Source: Bdellovibrionaceae bacterium UBA3535 (GTDB lineage Bacteria > Bdellovibrionota > Bdellovibrionia > Bdellovibrionales > UBA840). Taken from it: DNA of 64,000 bases. Under the pieces are notes generated by a model that worked only from the letters and a program-made list of their open reading frames with translations, was not told the DNA's origin and did not search any database. Position 1 is the first letter of the stretch. Every line of letters starts with the position of its first letter. Below are positions 17,961 through 27,415 of this stretch, piece after piece. Both the position numbers and the translations under genes were made by a program. The DNA lies in NCBI GenBank assembly GCA_002376845.1, contig DFOS01000024.1:248001-312000 (forward strand). Reading direction: 5' to 3'.

Positions 17961-18548
17961 ATGTTAAAACTTATGATAATTGGTTTTTTGCTTACTAGTA
18001 GTATTGCTAGTGCCAATTCTCTTATTCAACAACTGGTTGATAGGGGGATCCATAATATAGACTCAAGCGAAGTAGGTGAATACCAAAAAGCGATAAGAAA
18101 GGCGGGAGAGGCGGGAATCTCCGATAGAGTAAAGAAGCAGCTCATTTCTATTATTGAAGCAAATGTAGATAGTAAATATTTAAGAGATAGGCAAATGGGT
18201 GAAATCCATACTGCGGATGCAATATTGATTTATGTCGCTTTTGAATTAGCAAGGCTTGGCGAGCCAGTATTTCTTTATGAATGGAAAGATGACAATCGTC
18301 ATAGCAGAGTCGTAAAAGTGCTTATGCTTGCAAGACAATCTCGAATGGATTTGTGGCGTGGAAAGGCTTTTGAGGGATATACTATGCTGGTATCTGCCAC
18401 CGAGCACACAGCGAATCAATTAAGGCCAGTAGAAAAACAAATGATTAAATTGGATATTCAGAATGCTTACCCATCACGTGATATAGCTGTCAGAAGATTT
18501 GAGCTGGAAAAAATGGCTCAAGCCCTTGTCGCCATTGAGAATATCTAA
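17961..18548 (+). CDS. Small exported protein of unknown family
   Basis: The 195-residue product has a clean signal peptide (about 1-18, cleavage near ASA-NS) and then a mostly helical, charged mature part with no motif I recognise. The ATG has GGGAGAG upstream. It stands alone and is followed by the duplicated tRNA-Ser(UGA) terminator, which lies on the other strand. Confidence 0.6.
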   Translation: MLKLMIIGFLLTSSIASANSLIQQLVDRGIHNIDSSEVGEYQKAIRKAGEAGISDRVKKQLISIIEANVDSKYLRDRQMGEIHTADAILIYVAFELARLGEPVFLYEWKDDNRHSRVVKVLMLARQSRMDLWRGKAFEGYTMLVSATEHTANQLRPVEKQMIKLDIQNAYPSRDIAVRRFELEKMAQALVAIENI

Positions 18549-18554
18549 TTTGCT

Positions 18555-18591
18555 AAAATAAAAAACCGCCAACACCTTTGGTGCTGCCGGT
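18555..18591 (-). terminator. Second copy of the tRNA-Ser(UGA) terminator
   Basis: The same hairpin as at 18743-18769 recurs exactly 178 bp further downstream of the tRNA (ACCGCCAACACC and GGTGCTGCCGGT on the plus strand), again with the T tract on the minus strand. It directly follows a copy of the tRNA 3' end. Confidence 0.75.
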
Positions 18592-18599
18592 ATTTTTAG

Positions 18600-18704
18600 T
18601 GGCGGAGGGGGTGAGATTGTTTCGGGCTCCTGCCCTCAACCCTTCGCAAAGCTCAGGGCTCCTCCGGAGCTTAAAAACACCATCCTGGTATTTTGATCGA
18701 ACTC
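18600..18704 (-). repeat. tRNA-tail element behind tRNA-Ser(UGA), diverged copy
   Basis: Positions 18600-18618 repeat the last 19 nt of tRNA-Ser(UGA), including CCA, and then diverge. Read on the minus strand, the segment upstream of this tail contains GGAGGAGC, a GAGCT and GCGAAGGG, then CCCGAAACAATCTC. These resemble, in order, the body of the elements behind tRNA-Arg and tRNA-Ser(GCU). Its outer edge carries GAGTTCGATC, a T-loop-like sequence. The match to the other two copies is partial and judged by eye. Confidence 0.55.
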
Positions 18705-18730
18705 CGTGCATTGTTCCAATGCTAACCCAC

Positions 18731-18769
18731 AAAATAAAAAAAACCGCCAACACCTTTGGTGCTGCCGGT
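18731..18769 (-). terminator. Intrinsic terminator of tRNA-Ser(UGA)
   Basis: Nine bases past the CCA, a 12-bp stem with one mismatch (plus-strand arms 18743-18754 and 18758-18769) is followed on the minus strand by TTTTTTTTATTTT. Confidence 0.85.
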
Positions 18770-18777
18770 ATTTTTAA

Positions 18778-18867
18778 TGGCGGAGGGGGTGAGATTCGAA
18801 CTCACGAAGGGCGTGAACCCTTGCCAGTTTTCAAGACTGGTGCATTCAACCACTCTGCCACCCCTCC
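18778..18867 (-). tRNA. tRNA-Ser(UGA)
   Basis: The 90-nt minus-strand sequence folds as a type II tRNA. The acceptor stem is GGAGGGG with CCCCTCC, the anticodon loop CTTGAAA carries UGA, there is a long variable arm, and the T-arm is GTTCGAATC. G73 is followed by an encoded CCA (18778-18780). It reads UCA-type serine codons and is charged by SerS, also encoded in this window. Confidence 0.97.
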
Positions 18868-19092
18868 GCGGATGGAAGCGCCAAGATAATCAGCGCACCA
18901 AGGAAGGGCAAGAAATACTTATTTTAGTCCCCCGCATAAGCTAAATATTGTGCAATAATATGGAGATAAGTCCCTTATAGCGAGTGAAAGGCCATGATAA
19001 AGCAAAGCTTGTAATTTTTATAGACCTAACATATGATTGCAAAGTCTGTTGGGGAACAGATGGGAGTGCAAGGATGCAGTCAAGGGGGGAAT

Positions 19093-19983
19093 ATGCTTCA
19101 TTTACTGTTAGCACTGGGTGCAGGGACGCTCTCTTTATCTGTGGCGCAAGCAAGTGACACAAATTTTATCGAACAAATCTTAGAGCCCAAAGTAATCTAC
19201 GGAGAAGACGATCGTCAGGATCTTTATGAATTGAATGATCCCTACCGTATCACTATGGCGGAGTCCACGGTTGCGCTAGTGAAAGCGTACAAAGTACAGG
19301 GCCATGGAGAGCGGTATTTTCTTAAGGGCTCGAATTATCAAAAAGCTTATGGTTTGTGTGAAACAGAACGTTTTATAGAGCAAGACATTAGCTCCTATTG
19401 TACGGGTGCGCTGATTGATAAGGATAAAGTTTTGACCGCTGGCCACTGCGTACGAAACAAATGCGGCTCTGAAAAATATGTTTTTGATTATAATAAAAAG
19501 ACAAAATACAAAGATGCCTACGAAATTCCTGCCTCTAGCGTTTATTCTTGCAAAAAAGTGCTTCATCGCAGTTTAGAGGGTGGCAAAGACTTTGCCATCG
19601 TCCAGCTAGACAGGCAAGTCTTGGACCGTGAACCCTTAAGTGTGTATCGCGGGCAAGATTTACCAAATAAGACTTCCGTTTATGTCATGAGTTACTTGGC
19701 GGGTCTTCCTCTTAAATATTCTGGTGATGCCTACATTCGGGACAATCAACCGCAGCATTTTTATATTGTAAATACAGATACCTATGGGGGGAGCTCCGGA
19801 GCCCCTGTGTTTGATGAAATCACCAATGAGATCATTGGTATACTTTCAAGTGGAGAAATGGACTTTGTAGCTGAGCCAGGCAGTGCTTGCCAGGTATCTC
19901 AACGCTGCGCTATGGATGCTTGCCGCGGAGAGTTTGTCACGAAAATGACCAGTATCCTAGACGCGACAAACGGGGATCTGTAG
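19093..19983 (+). CDS. Exported trypsin-like serine protease (S1)
   Basis: Starting at the ATG at 19093, which has AGGGGGG upstream, the product is 296 residues with a signal peptide (about 1-20). The chymotrypsin-fold triad is visible: LTAGHC (H118), DFAIVQL (D166) and GGSSGAP (S235). Several cysteines (SYC, HC, KC, SC, and C-terminal CQVSQRC) suggest disulfides, fitting an exported enzyme. An in-frame ATG 60 nt upstream exists but lacks a good ribosome binding site and would bury the signal peptide. Confidence 0.9.
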   Translation: MLHLLLALGAGTLSLSVAQASDTNFIEQILEPKVIYGEDDRQDLYELNDPYRITMAESTVALVKAYKVQGHGERYFLKGSNYQKAYGLCETERFIEQDISSYCTGALIDKDKVLTAGHCVRNKCGSEKYVFDYNKKTKYKDAYEIPASSVYSCKKVLHRSLEGGKDFAIVQLDRQVLDREPLSVYRGQDLPNKTSVYVMSYLAGLPLKYSGDAYIRDNQPQHFYIVNTDTYGGSSGAPVFDEITNEIIGILSSGEMDFVAEPGSACQVSQRCAMDACRGEFVTKMTSILDATNGDL

Positions 19984-20039
19984 CTTTATATTTTCAAAAG
20001 GAAGAACTTCCGCTAACATAATCCCACCAGGGAGAAAAT

Positions 20040-22067
20040 ATGAATGCATTACTAAGTCAAGATCGAGGCCCTTATGAAACGCCTATTTTTAAAAACTACA
20101 AAGTTGAGGACTATCTCCCAGCCCTAAAAGAATCCATTCGGATTGCTAAAGAGCGCTTAGAAGAAATTAAAAGTATAAAAGAACCCAATTTTGAAAATGT
20201 CATACTTGCACTAGAGGATATGGACAAAGAGGCAAATTTTGTTAACACCATTTATTATAATTTGTATAGCGCGCATGCCAGCCCGGAGCACCAAGCCTTA
20301 GCTTCGGATATATCGGCTATCAATGCAGAATACTCGAACGATATCAGTTTGGATGAAAAACTCTTTCAGCAAGTAAAATCGGTTTATGATAAACAAGAGC
20401 AATTATCACTTGGCATAGAAGAAAAAAAGCTTCTGGAAGATGTGTACAAATCCTTTGTTCGCAATGGTGCAAATTTAGAGCCTGAGAAAAAAGAGCAATT
20501 ACGTGATATTGACAAAAATCTTGCACCTCTTAGCTCGAAGTTCTCAGAAAATGTTTTAAAGGCCATCAACGCTTTTGAGCTTTACCTTGAAGAAAAAGAT
20601 TTGGAAGGGCTTCCAGAATCCTTTGTCGAGGCGGCAAAGCATGCTGCCGAAGAAAAGGGGAAAGCAGATCAATATTTGGTAAGCTTACAGGCACCAAGTT
20701 TCATTCCCTTTATTACTTATTCTAGTCGCCGCGACTTAAGAGAAAAGGTGTGGCGAGCCTATACCACGAAATGTGTGGAGGGAGAGCTATCCAATAAAGA
20801 GATCATTAAAAAAGCCGTCGAATTAAGGCACAAACGAGCCAAGCTTTTGGGTTTTTCTTCACATGCTGATTATGTGTTAGAAGAGCGTATGGCTAAGTCC
20901 GTTAGCAAGGTGGAAGACTTTTTAGAGAATCTTTATCAGGTAAGCCGACCAGCAGCGGAAAAAGATGTGCAAGAGGTGGAGGCATTTGCCAAGAAAATAG
21001 ATGATTTAGATAAACTCATGCCTTGGGATTTCGCCTACTATTCAGAAAAGCTGAAGGAGCAAAAATTTGGTTTCCATGAAGAGGATTTAAAACCCTACTT
21101 TTCTTTAGAGAAAGTTATCCAAGGTGCTTTTGGTTTGGCTAAAAAACTTTACGGCATTGATTTTCGAGCAAATTCCGACATTGATACTTATCATCCAGAT
21201 GTACGAGTATTTGAAGTGATTTCCCCGGAGAATCAAGTTCAGGGGATTCTTTACGCCGACTTTCATCCGCGAGAGACGAAAAGATCCGGCGCTTGGATGA
21301 CTTCCTACCGCGATCAGTATGTTGATAATGGGGAGAATAAAATCCCGCAAATCAGCATAGTATGCAACTTTACCAAGCCCACGTCGAAAAAACCCTCTTT
21401 ACTCACATTTGATGAGGTGCAAACTCTTTTTCATGAGTTTGGTCACGCGCTTCATGGACTTTTATCCAAAGTGAAATACAAATCACTTTCCGGAACCAAT
21501 GTGCTTTGGGACTTTGTAGAGCTACCCTCTCAATTTATGGAGAATTTTTTGTTTGAAAAAGAGGTGTTAGATTTGTTTGCCGAGCACTATGAAACAAAAG
21601 AAAAAATACCAGCAGAGTTGGTGGAAAAATTAAAAGCTAGCTCGAAGTTTTTAGCAGGCTACGCCAGTCTTCGTCAGTTGCAGTTTGGCTTTTTGGATAT
21701 GGCTTGGCATCGTGATGAAGAAGGTTTAAAGCATGACGTTCTTGAATTCGAAGAGATGGTGACCGAGAAGACTCGTTTATTTGAAAAGGTAGCAGGAACC
21801 TCTACCTCGGTGGGCTTTTCTCATATTTTTGCCGGAGGATATTCGGCAGGATACTATTCCTACAAGTGGGCGGAGGTTCTGGACGCCGACGCCTATGAAG
21901 CCTTTCAAGAAAGAGGGCTATTTGATTTGGATACAGCTAAATCCTTTCATGATAATATCTTGTCACGCGGGGGGAGTGAAGACCCCATGGAGCTTTATAA
22001 ACGTTTCCGCGGTAGAGAGCCAGATCCAAAAGCTCTATTGAGAAGACAAGGTCTATTGCAAAAGTAA
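20040..22067 (+). CDS. M3 family oligopeptidase (oligopeptidase A / thimet-like)
   Basis: The 675-residue product has the length and helical layout of M3 zinc metallopeptidases such as oligopeptidase A and Dcp. The zinc site HEFGH is at 465-469, in FHEFGHALHGLLS, with the downstream glutamate expected in ELPSQFMENF. No signal peptide is present, so it acts in the cytoplasm, trimming peptides released by proteases or signal peptidase. With the POT importer nearby it would complete a peptide-use route. The ATG has AGGGAG upstream. Confidence 0.93.
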   Translation: MNALLSQDRGPYETPIFKNYKVEDYLPALKESIRIAKERLEEIKSIKEPNFENVILALEDMDKEANFVNTIYYNLYSAHASPEHQALASDISAINAEYSNDISLDEKLFQQVKSVYDKQEQLSLGIEEKKLLEDVYKSFVRNGANLEPEKKEQLRDIDKNLAPLSSKFSENVLKAINAFELYLEEKDLEGLPESFVEAAKHAAEEKGKADQYLVSLQAPSFIPFITYSSRRDLREKVWRAYTTKCVEGELSNKEIIKKAVELRHKRAKLLGFSSHADYVLEERMAKSVSKVEDFLENLYQVSRPAAEKDVQEVEAFAKKIDDLDKLMPWDFAYYSEKLKEQKFGFHEEDLKPYFSLEKVIQGAFGLAKKLYGIDFRANSDIDTYHPDVRVFEVISPENQVQGILYADFHPRETKRSGAWMTSYRDQYVDNGENKIPQISIVCNFTKPTSKKPSLLTFDEVQTLFHEFGHALHGLLSKVKYKSLSGTNVLWDFVELPSQFMENFLFEKEVLDLFAEHYETKEKIPAELVEKLKASSKFLAGYASLRQLQFGFLDMAWHRDEEGLKHDVLEFEEMVTEKTRLFEKVAGTSTSVGFSHIFAGGYSAGYYSYKWAEVLDADAYEAFQERGLFDLDTAKSFHDNILSRGGSEDPMELYKRFRGREPDPKALLRRQGLLQK

Positions 22068-22094
22068 AAAAAAGGCCCTTTTAAAAAAAGGGCC
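22066..22094 (-). terminator. Intrinsic terminator of alkaline phosphatase gene
   Basis: GGCCCTTTT and AAAAGGGCC arms (plus strand about 22074-22094) have a T tract on the minus strand side. The hairpin lies about 120 bp past the phosphatase stop and touches the M3 gene stop on the other strand. A second imperfect hairpin (CTAGG/CCTAG arms with TTCTTAT/ATAAGAA) lies at about 22108-22143. Confidence 0.7.
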
Positions 22095-22212
22095 AGGGGA
22101 ATTTACTCTAGGGTTCTTATTGGATAAGGATAAGAAAACCTAGTTTAAATTAAGATCAATGAGCCTAAAAGTATAATAGATAAAACAAAAGACATGCTTC
22201 GAAATAAACGAA

Positions 22213-23280
22213 CTAGTGATTTAGGCAGCGCTTTAGTATGTGATAAATTTCTGTGTTGTCGATGGTGCCATTGACAGAGCTGGCACAGGGGCCATCGGCA
22301 AATAAGACTACATCCACGGCAGTATGATTTTGTTTCGATAGTCCTGAATCAATAAAACGTATACTCGGTTTTTCATCGCGAGTTTTTTTGGTAATTTTTC
22401 TATTTTTAATTAGTGAATCTTTTATATCTGGATAACCCGATACATCAATGCCAGCGGTATCATGATCCGAAGTAATAAAAAGTGATATATTTTTCTTAGA
22501 GTTAGCGCGGATGAGATTGCGAATTTCGCCAATGAGCTTATCAAAATCGTATAGTTCTTCAATAGCTGTCACCGGATCTCCTTCGTGTAAGGCATGATCG
22601 ATACGGCCCGATTCGATTACTAAGAAAAAGGGAGCATCCGCCTTGATTAAGCGCTGCACTTGTTCCACGGTGATTTCTTTTAAACGAGGAAATGATTTTT
22701 TTTCTTTTAGGTAGGGAAAGTGACCTTGTGAATATAGTGCCAAAAAAGGTTCTTGAAATTCTTTAGGAGGCTGTTCGTATAAGTGAAAACGAGTTTTCTT
22801 AGAAAGTGCTTTTTTTAATACAAAGGTGGAGCCGCCGATGAGAAAGTCTATCTTTGATTTTAATAGGTCTTCAATGATTTCGGGGCTATTGCTCCGATGC
22901 ATAGTAGATGCATAAAAGGCGGCGGGTGTAGCATGGGTGACGGTTGTATTGGTAATGATTCCAACGCGATAGCCCTTTGCTTTTGCCAAATCAGAAATTT
23001 TTTGTTCTTTGCTTTCGGGATAACAAATGGCTGCATTATTTACTTTTTGTCCGCAGGCAAAAGCCGATGCCGCAGCAGCAGAATCTGTAACATAGGAGTC
23101 TTTGGATTGTGTGGTAACTAGCGCGGTGGATGGAAACGAATCCAAACTTAATTTACGTTCGCCATGATAGTATTGTCCCCTGGTGGCATTGATAACCGCT
23201 GGGCCCATGCCATCTCCCACCATAAAAATAATGGAGTTTGGACTGGCAAAGATGTGGCTTATGAATAGCACTAGGAACAC
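22213..23280 (-). CDS. Exported alkaline phosphatase (PhoA-type)
   Basis: This 355-residue protein belongs to the alkaline phosphatase superfamily. It has the metal-binding MVGDGMG (D23), the nucleophile VTDSAAAASAF (S67), a second metal site ESGRIDHALH, ITSDHDT and NHTAVDVVLFADGP near the C-terminus. The first 12 or so residues are a signal peptide, so it acts in the periplasm to release phosphate from monoesters. It is shorter than E. coli PhoA (471 aa) and closer to the compact forms. The start is GTG at 23280 without a strong ribosome binding site, so it is uncertain. Confidence 0.92.
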   Translation of the reverse strand: MFLVLFISHIFASPNSIIFMVGDGMGPAVINATRGQYYHGERKLSLDSFPSTALVTTQSKDSYVTDSAAAASAFACGQKVNNAAICYPESKEQKISDLAKAKGYRVGIITNTTVTHATPAAFYASTMHRSNSPEIIEDLLKSKIDFLIGGSTFVLKKALSKKTRFHLYEQPPKEFQEPFLALYSQGHFPYLKEKKSFPRLKEITVEQVQRLIKADAPFFLVIESGRIDHALHEGDPVTAIEELYDFDKLIGEIRNLIRANSKKNISLFITSDHDTAGIDVSGYPDIKDSLIKNRKITKKTRDEKPSIRFIDSGLSKQNHTAVDVVLFADGPCASSVNGTIDNTEIYHILKRCLNH

Positions 23281-23517
23281 AGCATTTTAAGTAGCAGTTA
23301 GTAGGTGGGACTGGCAAGAAAATAAGCCTTTTGTAAGCCTGCAAGCACTTTTCTAAAGTATTAAAATCATTAAATTAATCCTCTTTGATTGTGGGGTTCA
23401 TCAGACTTTAAACAGCCCTTTTAAAAATTACATACTTGCCTATTTATGCTTCAGCAAAACTTACATTTGTGATAACTAAAAGGTTTCTCGTATTGGTAGA
23501 ACGTTTAGGAGTTTGTC

Positions 23518-26500
23518 TTGTCCTCTAAAATTCAAAAATTGCTTAGCTCCACCTTGCAATTGGTACTTCATAGTTTTCTCTGTTTTCAAATTGCTTTTGG
23601 CTCCACACTTCTTGTTGTTAGTAAAGCACGGGCACAGTCGGCTCCCTCAAGTATCGAGCGCACACTGGATTTAGAAAAAATATCTTCCAAGCGAGTAAGG
23701 GAGCAGCTTCACAGCTCTCAAAAGGTAATGGATGCTATCTATGAAAAACGCATAGAGGACATTCCGAAGCGCGTTTTAGATCCATTTTTTATGAAGGAGC
23801 AAAGTCTTTGGACGCAAGACAGAACTTTTGCATTGGGTGATCCAACGCAAGCTCTCCCGTATATAAGTGTAGATGATATTCGCTTTGAAATTCGAGAGGG
23901 TCTATTGCATATGGTGGGTTTTAAGCGCGGCCATGTGGTAGCTCGACAAATCATGCAAGCATTTAATGCTACAGCTGTGGCGGCGGACAATGAAAAAGTA
24001 GTCGTTACCACAAAAAAAGGCGATATGCTCGTGTTAGATAAGGCATTCTTGTTGGAATATGCTTTTCAACATCCCATGCCGTTTTTCACTGCTTATCAAG
24101 CCGGTAAAAACACGAGAACTTTTGTTGGGCATAAGGCTTTAGAAATTACGTTTATGACACGCGGCTTGCGTCCTTTTGTGGAAGGGGAAGTGGAGCGTAT
24201 TTTAAATACAAATTATGAAAAGCTGGCCGACGCACCGATTATTCCCATGAATAAAGCAGGGGAAGCCGTTTTTGAAGCTGGTGATATTGTAGTTTTTGAC
24301 CGTGATGGTGATAGCCGAAAGCTAGTGGCGATTATGAATCGTAAGGTTGTGTCCTCAGTTATGGCTAGAGGACATAAATTAACAGCAATGGCTGGGACTT
24401 TATTTAGTTTCGAAGGCATGCGAAACACGCTTTCTGAGGCCATAGCCTCCAGGCTTAAGGTTGATAATCCAGGTGATATTCGTTCGCCAATCGTTGAGCT
24501 TTTAGAGGCATTGGAAACTGAGGCAGATGGCAAAAAGCACACAGACGAAATCGCAAAAAAAATATCGCAGGATGAATTGCTTAAAAAATACTTTCGTTCC
24601 TTTGACCAGAAAAAGCTACGTTTGCATTTAGGCCGTGCAAAAGAGTTCGACTCGCACCAATCGGAAGCTCGAGATCATTATACCTTATCAGAGTGGTGGG
24701 CGTCATACGAGAAAATTAATGCCACTACAGATGATATTGTAACAGAACTGAAGGGTCGCCAAGAAGTCTCTGATTTTCAAGATAAAGAACGCATCCAAGA
24801 AGATATAGATCGCTTGCAGCAGCAAAAAGATTCCCAGGATTTTCGACACGATTATCAGGAAATAGTACGCACCTATATATCTGGTGAGACCAACTTTCAT
24901 CGACCAGAAAAAAAGCTGCTTGAGATGATTCGGGAAAAAAGCGTTCAGTCCTTTCGTTTTCTGGCTTGGGGACTGGGTGCTGGGATGGCTGCCTGGACGG
25001 GAGTGAGTGTGTTTGAGCACTATGCTCCTACGATTGCTCACGAATTCTTTTTTACAGCCAGTCATTGGTGGCAAATGAATCAGCCGGAGCTGTTAAGTGC
25101 CGAGTACCGATGGGTCACTCTATTAGGAATGACGTATTTAACCATGGTGATTCCTTTAACCGTGCTTTATGGATACTCCATGGTGCCAATTATGAAGCAT
25201 CTACAAAACTGGATTCGCCCGCTCACAAATGGCTCAGGAGCAACAGCGAAGTATGCCAGAGACATTGATGCTACTTTGCACAAATATATTTATAAATACG
25301 AGGATCTTTCCATATGGCGCCGTATTGTAACCGTATCGACATTTCCTTATGCGATTTTGGTACGGCCATTTATCAATACTATCTTAGATTCTATTTTAAA
25401 ACAGCCAACAGTAGAGGTTTGGCGGGCAGGCCTAAATCCATTTACCAAAATTTCTTATGATTCTGCTACCGGCAAAAAAATTGGTTTAAAAGAAGGTGAG
25501 AACATTCGTTTAGGTTTTTCTAAATTGACTAAGATTTTTCACCACGAAAAACAAGAAACAGAAAAAGCATTAAAGGAGCATGCTCTTAAGGTAAAAATAT
25601 CGGAGGCTACAAATGCGAAGTCCATTGCTTGGAATCTAGCAGCACTGGTTGTCGCAAAAGAAAAGGGTGTAGATCCTGCATCATTATTTGCACTAGCTAC
25701 AGGAAATATGTCCGTTGAAGAAATACAGTCCATCTATCAGAATAAAAGATCGCAAAGTCTTTGGCGAGATATAGCCGCTGCTGTCTATTATGACATTCAA
25801 AGGCAAATCAAAACCAATCCCAATTTTGATATACAAAAGGTTTCTCCTGAGCAAGTGGCAGAATATTATAGTCTTGCCGAAACGGAGGCAGATAAATTAA
25901 AGAGCGCAACCAAAGGAACGCGTCTTTTGATCCAGCTGCGCAATCAATTTCGTCAAATGGGATCGAATGGATCAAAAGTTTTGGGTAACTTTGGTTTATC
26001 TGAATACAATTTCCTAGTGCAAAACACTGCCAATGAGTATGTTTCGCAGCAAACAAAAAGAGAATATGTACAGGATACTGCTATGGTAATTGGTTTGCCG
26101 CCATTTCTGGGGCCTCGTTCAAAAGTAGCAGAGAACTTGGCTATTGGTAGGCCCGATCAAATTGCCCATCACCCAGATTATTTATTTTATACACCTCCTC
26201 CGCATTTGACGGACATGGGCACAAATACCTTGATACATTTGATAGTAGCGGGTCCAAGAAGAATGCTTGTGATGCAAATACTTGAGGCCATGAAGGAGAA
26301 CAACTATCGACCTATCGATGCAGTTCAAACTCGCGCAGCGGATCGAAAAGAAGGTTTAATAAAAGGTGCGGTCAATTGGTCTTTGAATTTATTAGACGCA
26401 AGAAAAAGCAATTTGGGTGGCTATTATACCAAGGGTATGGTTCGTAGAATCAATACGGTTCAGGCTTCCATATCTTTGTTTATGATCATGCGCATGACAT

Positions 26501-27333
26501 TGGGAGAGCAAAGTGCACAAGCGGCCTGGATGGCTTCATGGTTTTTTTGGATGGCATCAGAGCTTACCTATGGTTGGCCTTGGATGATCATTGATGTGGG
26601 CAACTCACAAGAGGAAAGACGTACGGGTGTTAAGAGAGAAAGTCATGAAAGTATAGTGCGTGAAATGCTCGAAGGTTTCCGTAATCATGATAATGAACAA
26701 GTGGACCGTAGTTTTCAAAGATTAACTCAGCTTTATAAAAAATATGGCCGGGTTGCGCGAAAACCAATGAATGAGGCTTTAAAGGAATATAATAAATCTT
26801 TAGATCTGGCTTGGCACACGCAGGTAAGCCCTCGAGAGCTTCGAAATGCACTGAAAGGCCCGAATGCCGAGAGTGTATTTGCAATAATGGGTAAGCTATA
26901 TAAGGCGCAAATGCATGAAACCAATGCAGATTTAAAGCATGTCTACATACAGTTAGAAGAAGCTGTAAGGAATAACAAACCGCTAAGCAAAACACAACTA
27001 CGTGCTTACGCTAGAGATTTTGCTGATTTTAGCCTGAGTGCGCCGCCCCTACAAAATACACCAAATTCGTATTTAGCTTCTATTACGACTTTTGGTTTGG
27101 GGGCCGTGCTTACTACAGTGTTAGCAGCAAAATTGGGTTATATGTCTTTTGATCCAAGCAACCATAATATAGAAACCATAATTAAATGGGCTGGCTACAA
27201 TGCTGTTTTTTATGCCTCTTTAATGTTGCTATTCAGTAAGCATAGTTGGGAAAAATACTATGTACCTGGCATCAATAAGATGAAAAGCAAAATGAAACGA
27301 GGTAAGGCCTGCTATGGTCTATTTGGCGGTTAA
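23518..27333 (+). CDS. Large exported membrane protein of unknown family
   Basis: The 1271-residue product starts at TTG 23518 with TAGGAG upstream. It has a long signal sequence ending near ARAQ-SAP (about residue 41). A roughly 430-residue extracytoplasmic or soluble part follows. Several hydrophobic segments come next, at about 482-505, 530-550, 600-620, 985-1030, 1180-1200 and 1220-1240. I recognise no domain, and it has no lipobox and no beta-barrel ending. The next gene starts about 80 bp later but is unrelated. It could be a lineage-specific envelope protein. The reading frame is clearly real because it is long, in one frame and free of stops. Confidence 0.7.
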   Translation: MSSKIQKLLSSTLQLVLHSFLCFQIAFGSTLLVVSKARAQSAPSSIERTLDLEKISSKRVREQLHSSQKVMDAIYEKRIEDIPKRVLDPFFMKEQSLWTQDRTFALGDPTQALPYISVDDIRFEIREGLLHMVGFKRGHVVARQIMQAFNATAVAADNEKVVVTTKKGDMLVLDKAFLLEYAFQHPMPFFTAYQAGKNTRTFVGHKALEITFMTRGLRPFVEGEVERILNTNYEKLADAPIIPMNKAGEAVFEAGDIVVFDRDGDSRKLVAIMNRKVVSSVMARGHKLTAMAGTLFSFEGMRNTLSEAIASRLKVDNPGDIRSPIVELLEALETEADGKKHTDEIAKKISQDELLKKYFRSFDQKKLRLHLGRAKEFDSHQSEARDHYTLSEWWASYEKINATTDDIVTELKGRQEVSDFQDKERIQEDIDRLQQQKDSQDFRHDYQEIVRTYISGETNFHRPEKKLLEMIREKSVQSFRFLAWGLGAGMAAWTGVSVFEHYAPTIAHEFFFTASHWWQMNQPELLSAEYRWVTLLGMTYLTMVIPLTVLYGYSMVPIMKHLQNWIRPLTNGSGATAKYARDIDATLHKYIYKYEDLSIWRRIVTVSTFPYAILVRPFINTILDSILKQPTVEVWRAGLNPFTKISYDSATGKKIGLKEGENIRLGFSKLTKIFHHEKQETEKALKEHALKVKISEATNAKSIAWNLAALVVAKEKGVDPASLFALATGNMSVEEIQSIYQNKRSQSLWRDIAAAVYYDIQRQIKTNPNFDIQKVSPEQVAEYYSLAETEADKLKSATKGTRLLIQLRNQFRQMGSNGSKVLGNFGLSEYNFLVQNTANEYVSQQTKREYVQDTAMVIGLPPFLGPRSKVAENLAIGRPDQIAHHPDYLFYTPPPHLTDMGTNTLIHLIVAGPRRMLVMQILEAMKENNYRPIDAVQTRAADRKEGLIKGAVNWSLNLLDARKSNLGGYYTKGMVRRINTVQASISLFMIMRMTLGEQSAQAAWMASWFFWMASELTYGWPWMIIDVGNSQEERRTGVKRESHESIVREMLEGFRNHDNEQVDRSFQRLTQLYKKYGRVARKPMNEALKEYNKSLDLAWHTQVSPRELRNALKGPNAESVFAIMGKLYKAQMHETNADLKHVYIQLEEAVRNNKPLSKTQLRAYARDFADFSLSAPPLQNTPNSYLASITTFGLGAVLTTVLAAKLGYMSFDPSNHNIETIIKWAGYNAVFYASLMLLFSKHSWEKYYVPGINKMKSKMKRGKACYGLFGG

Positions 27334-27415
27334 ACAAAATCCATACAAAAATTAGGCGATTAGGGCCTTTTTAATAGAGATTTGTATTCTTGATTGCCAG
27401 TAAGTACAGTAGGGA

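Noticed and set aside
18578..18889. 103-residue open frame across the tRNA-Ser(UGA) repeats
   Set aside because: It is the antisense of the tRNA and its duplicated tail and terminator, a common source of false genes.
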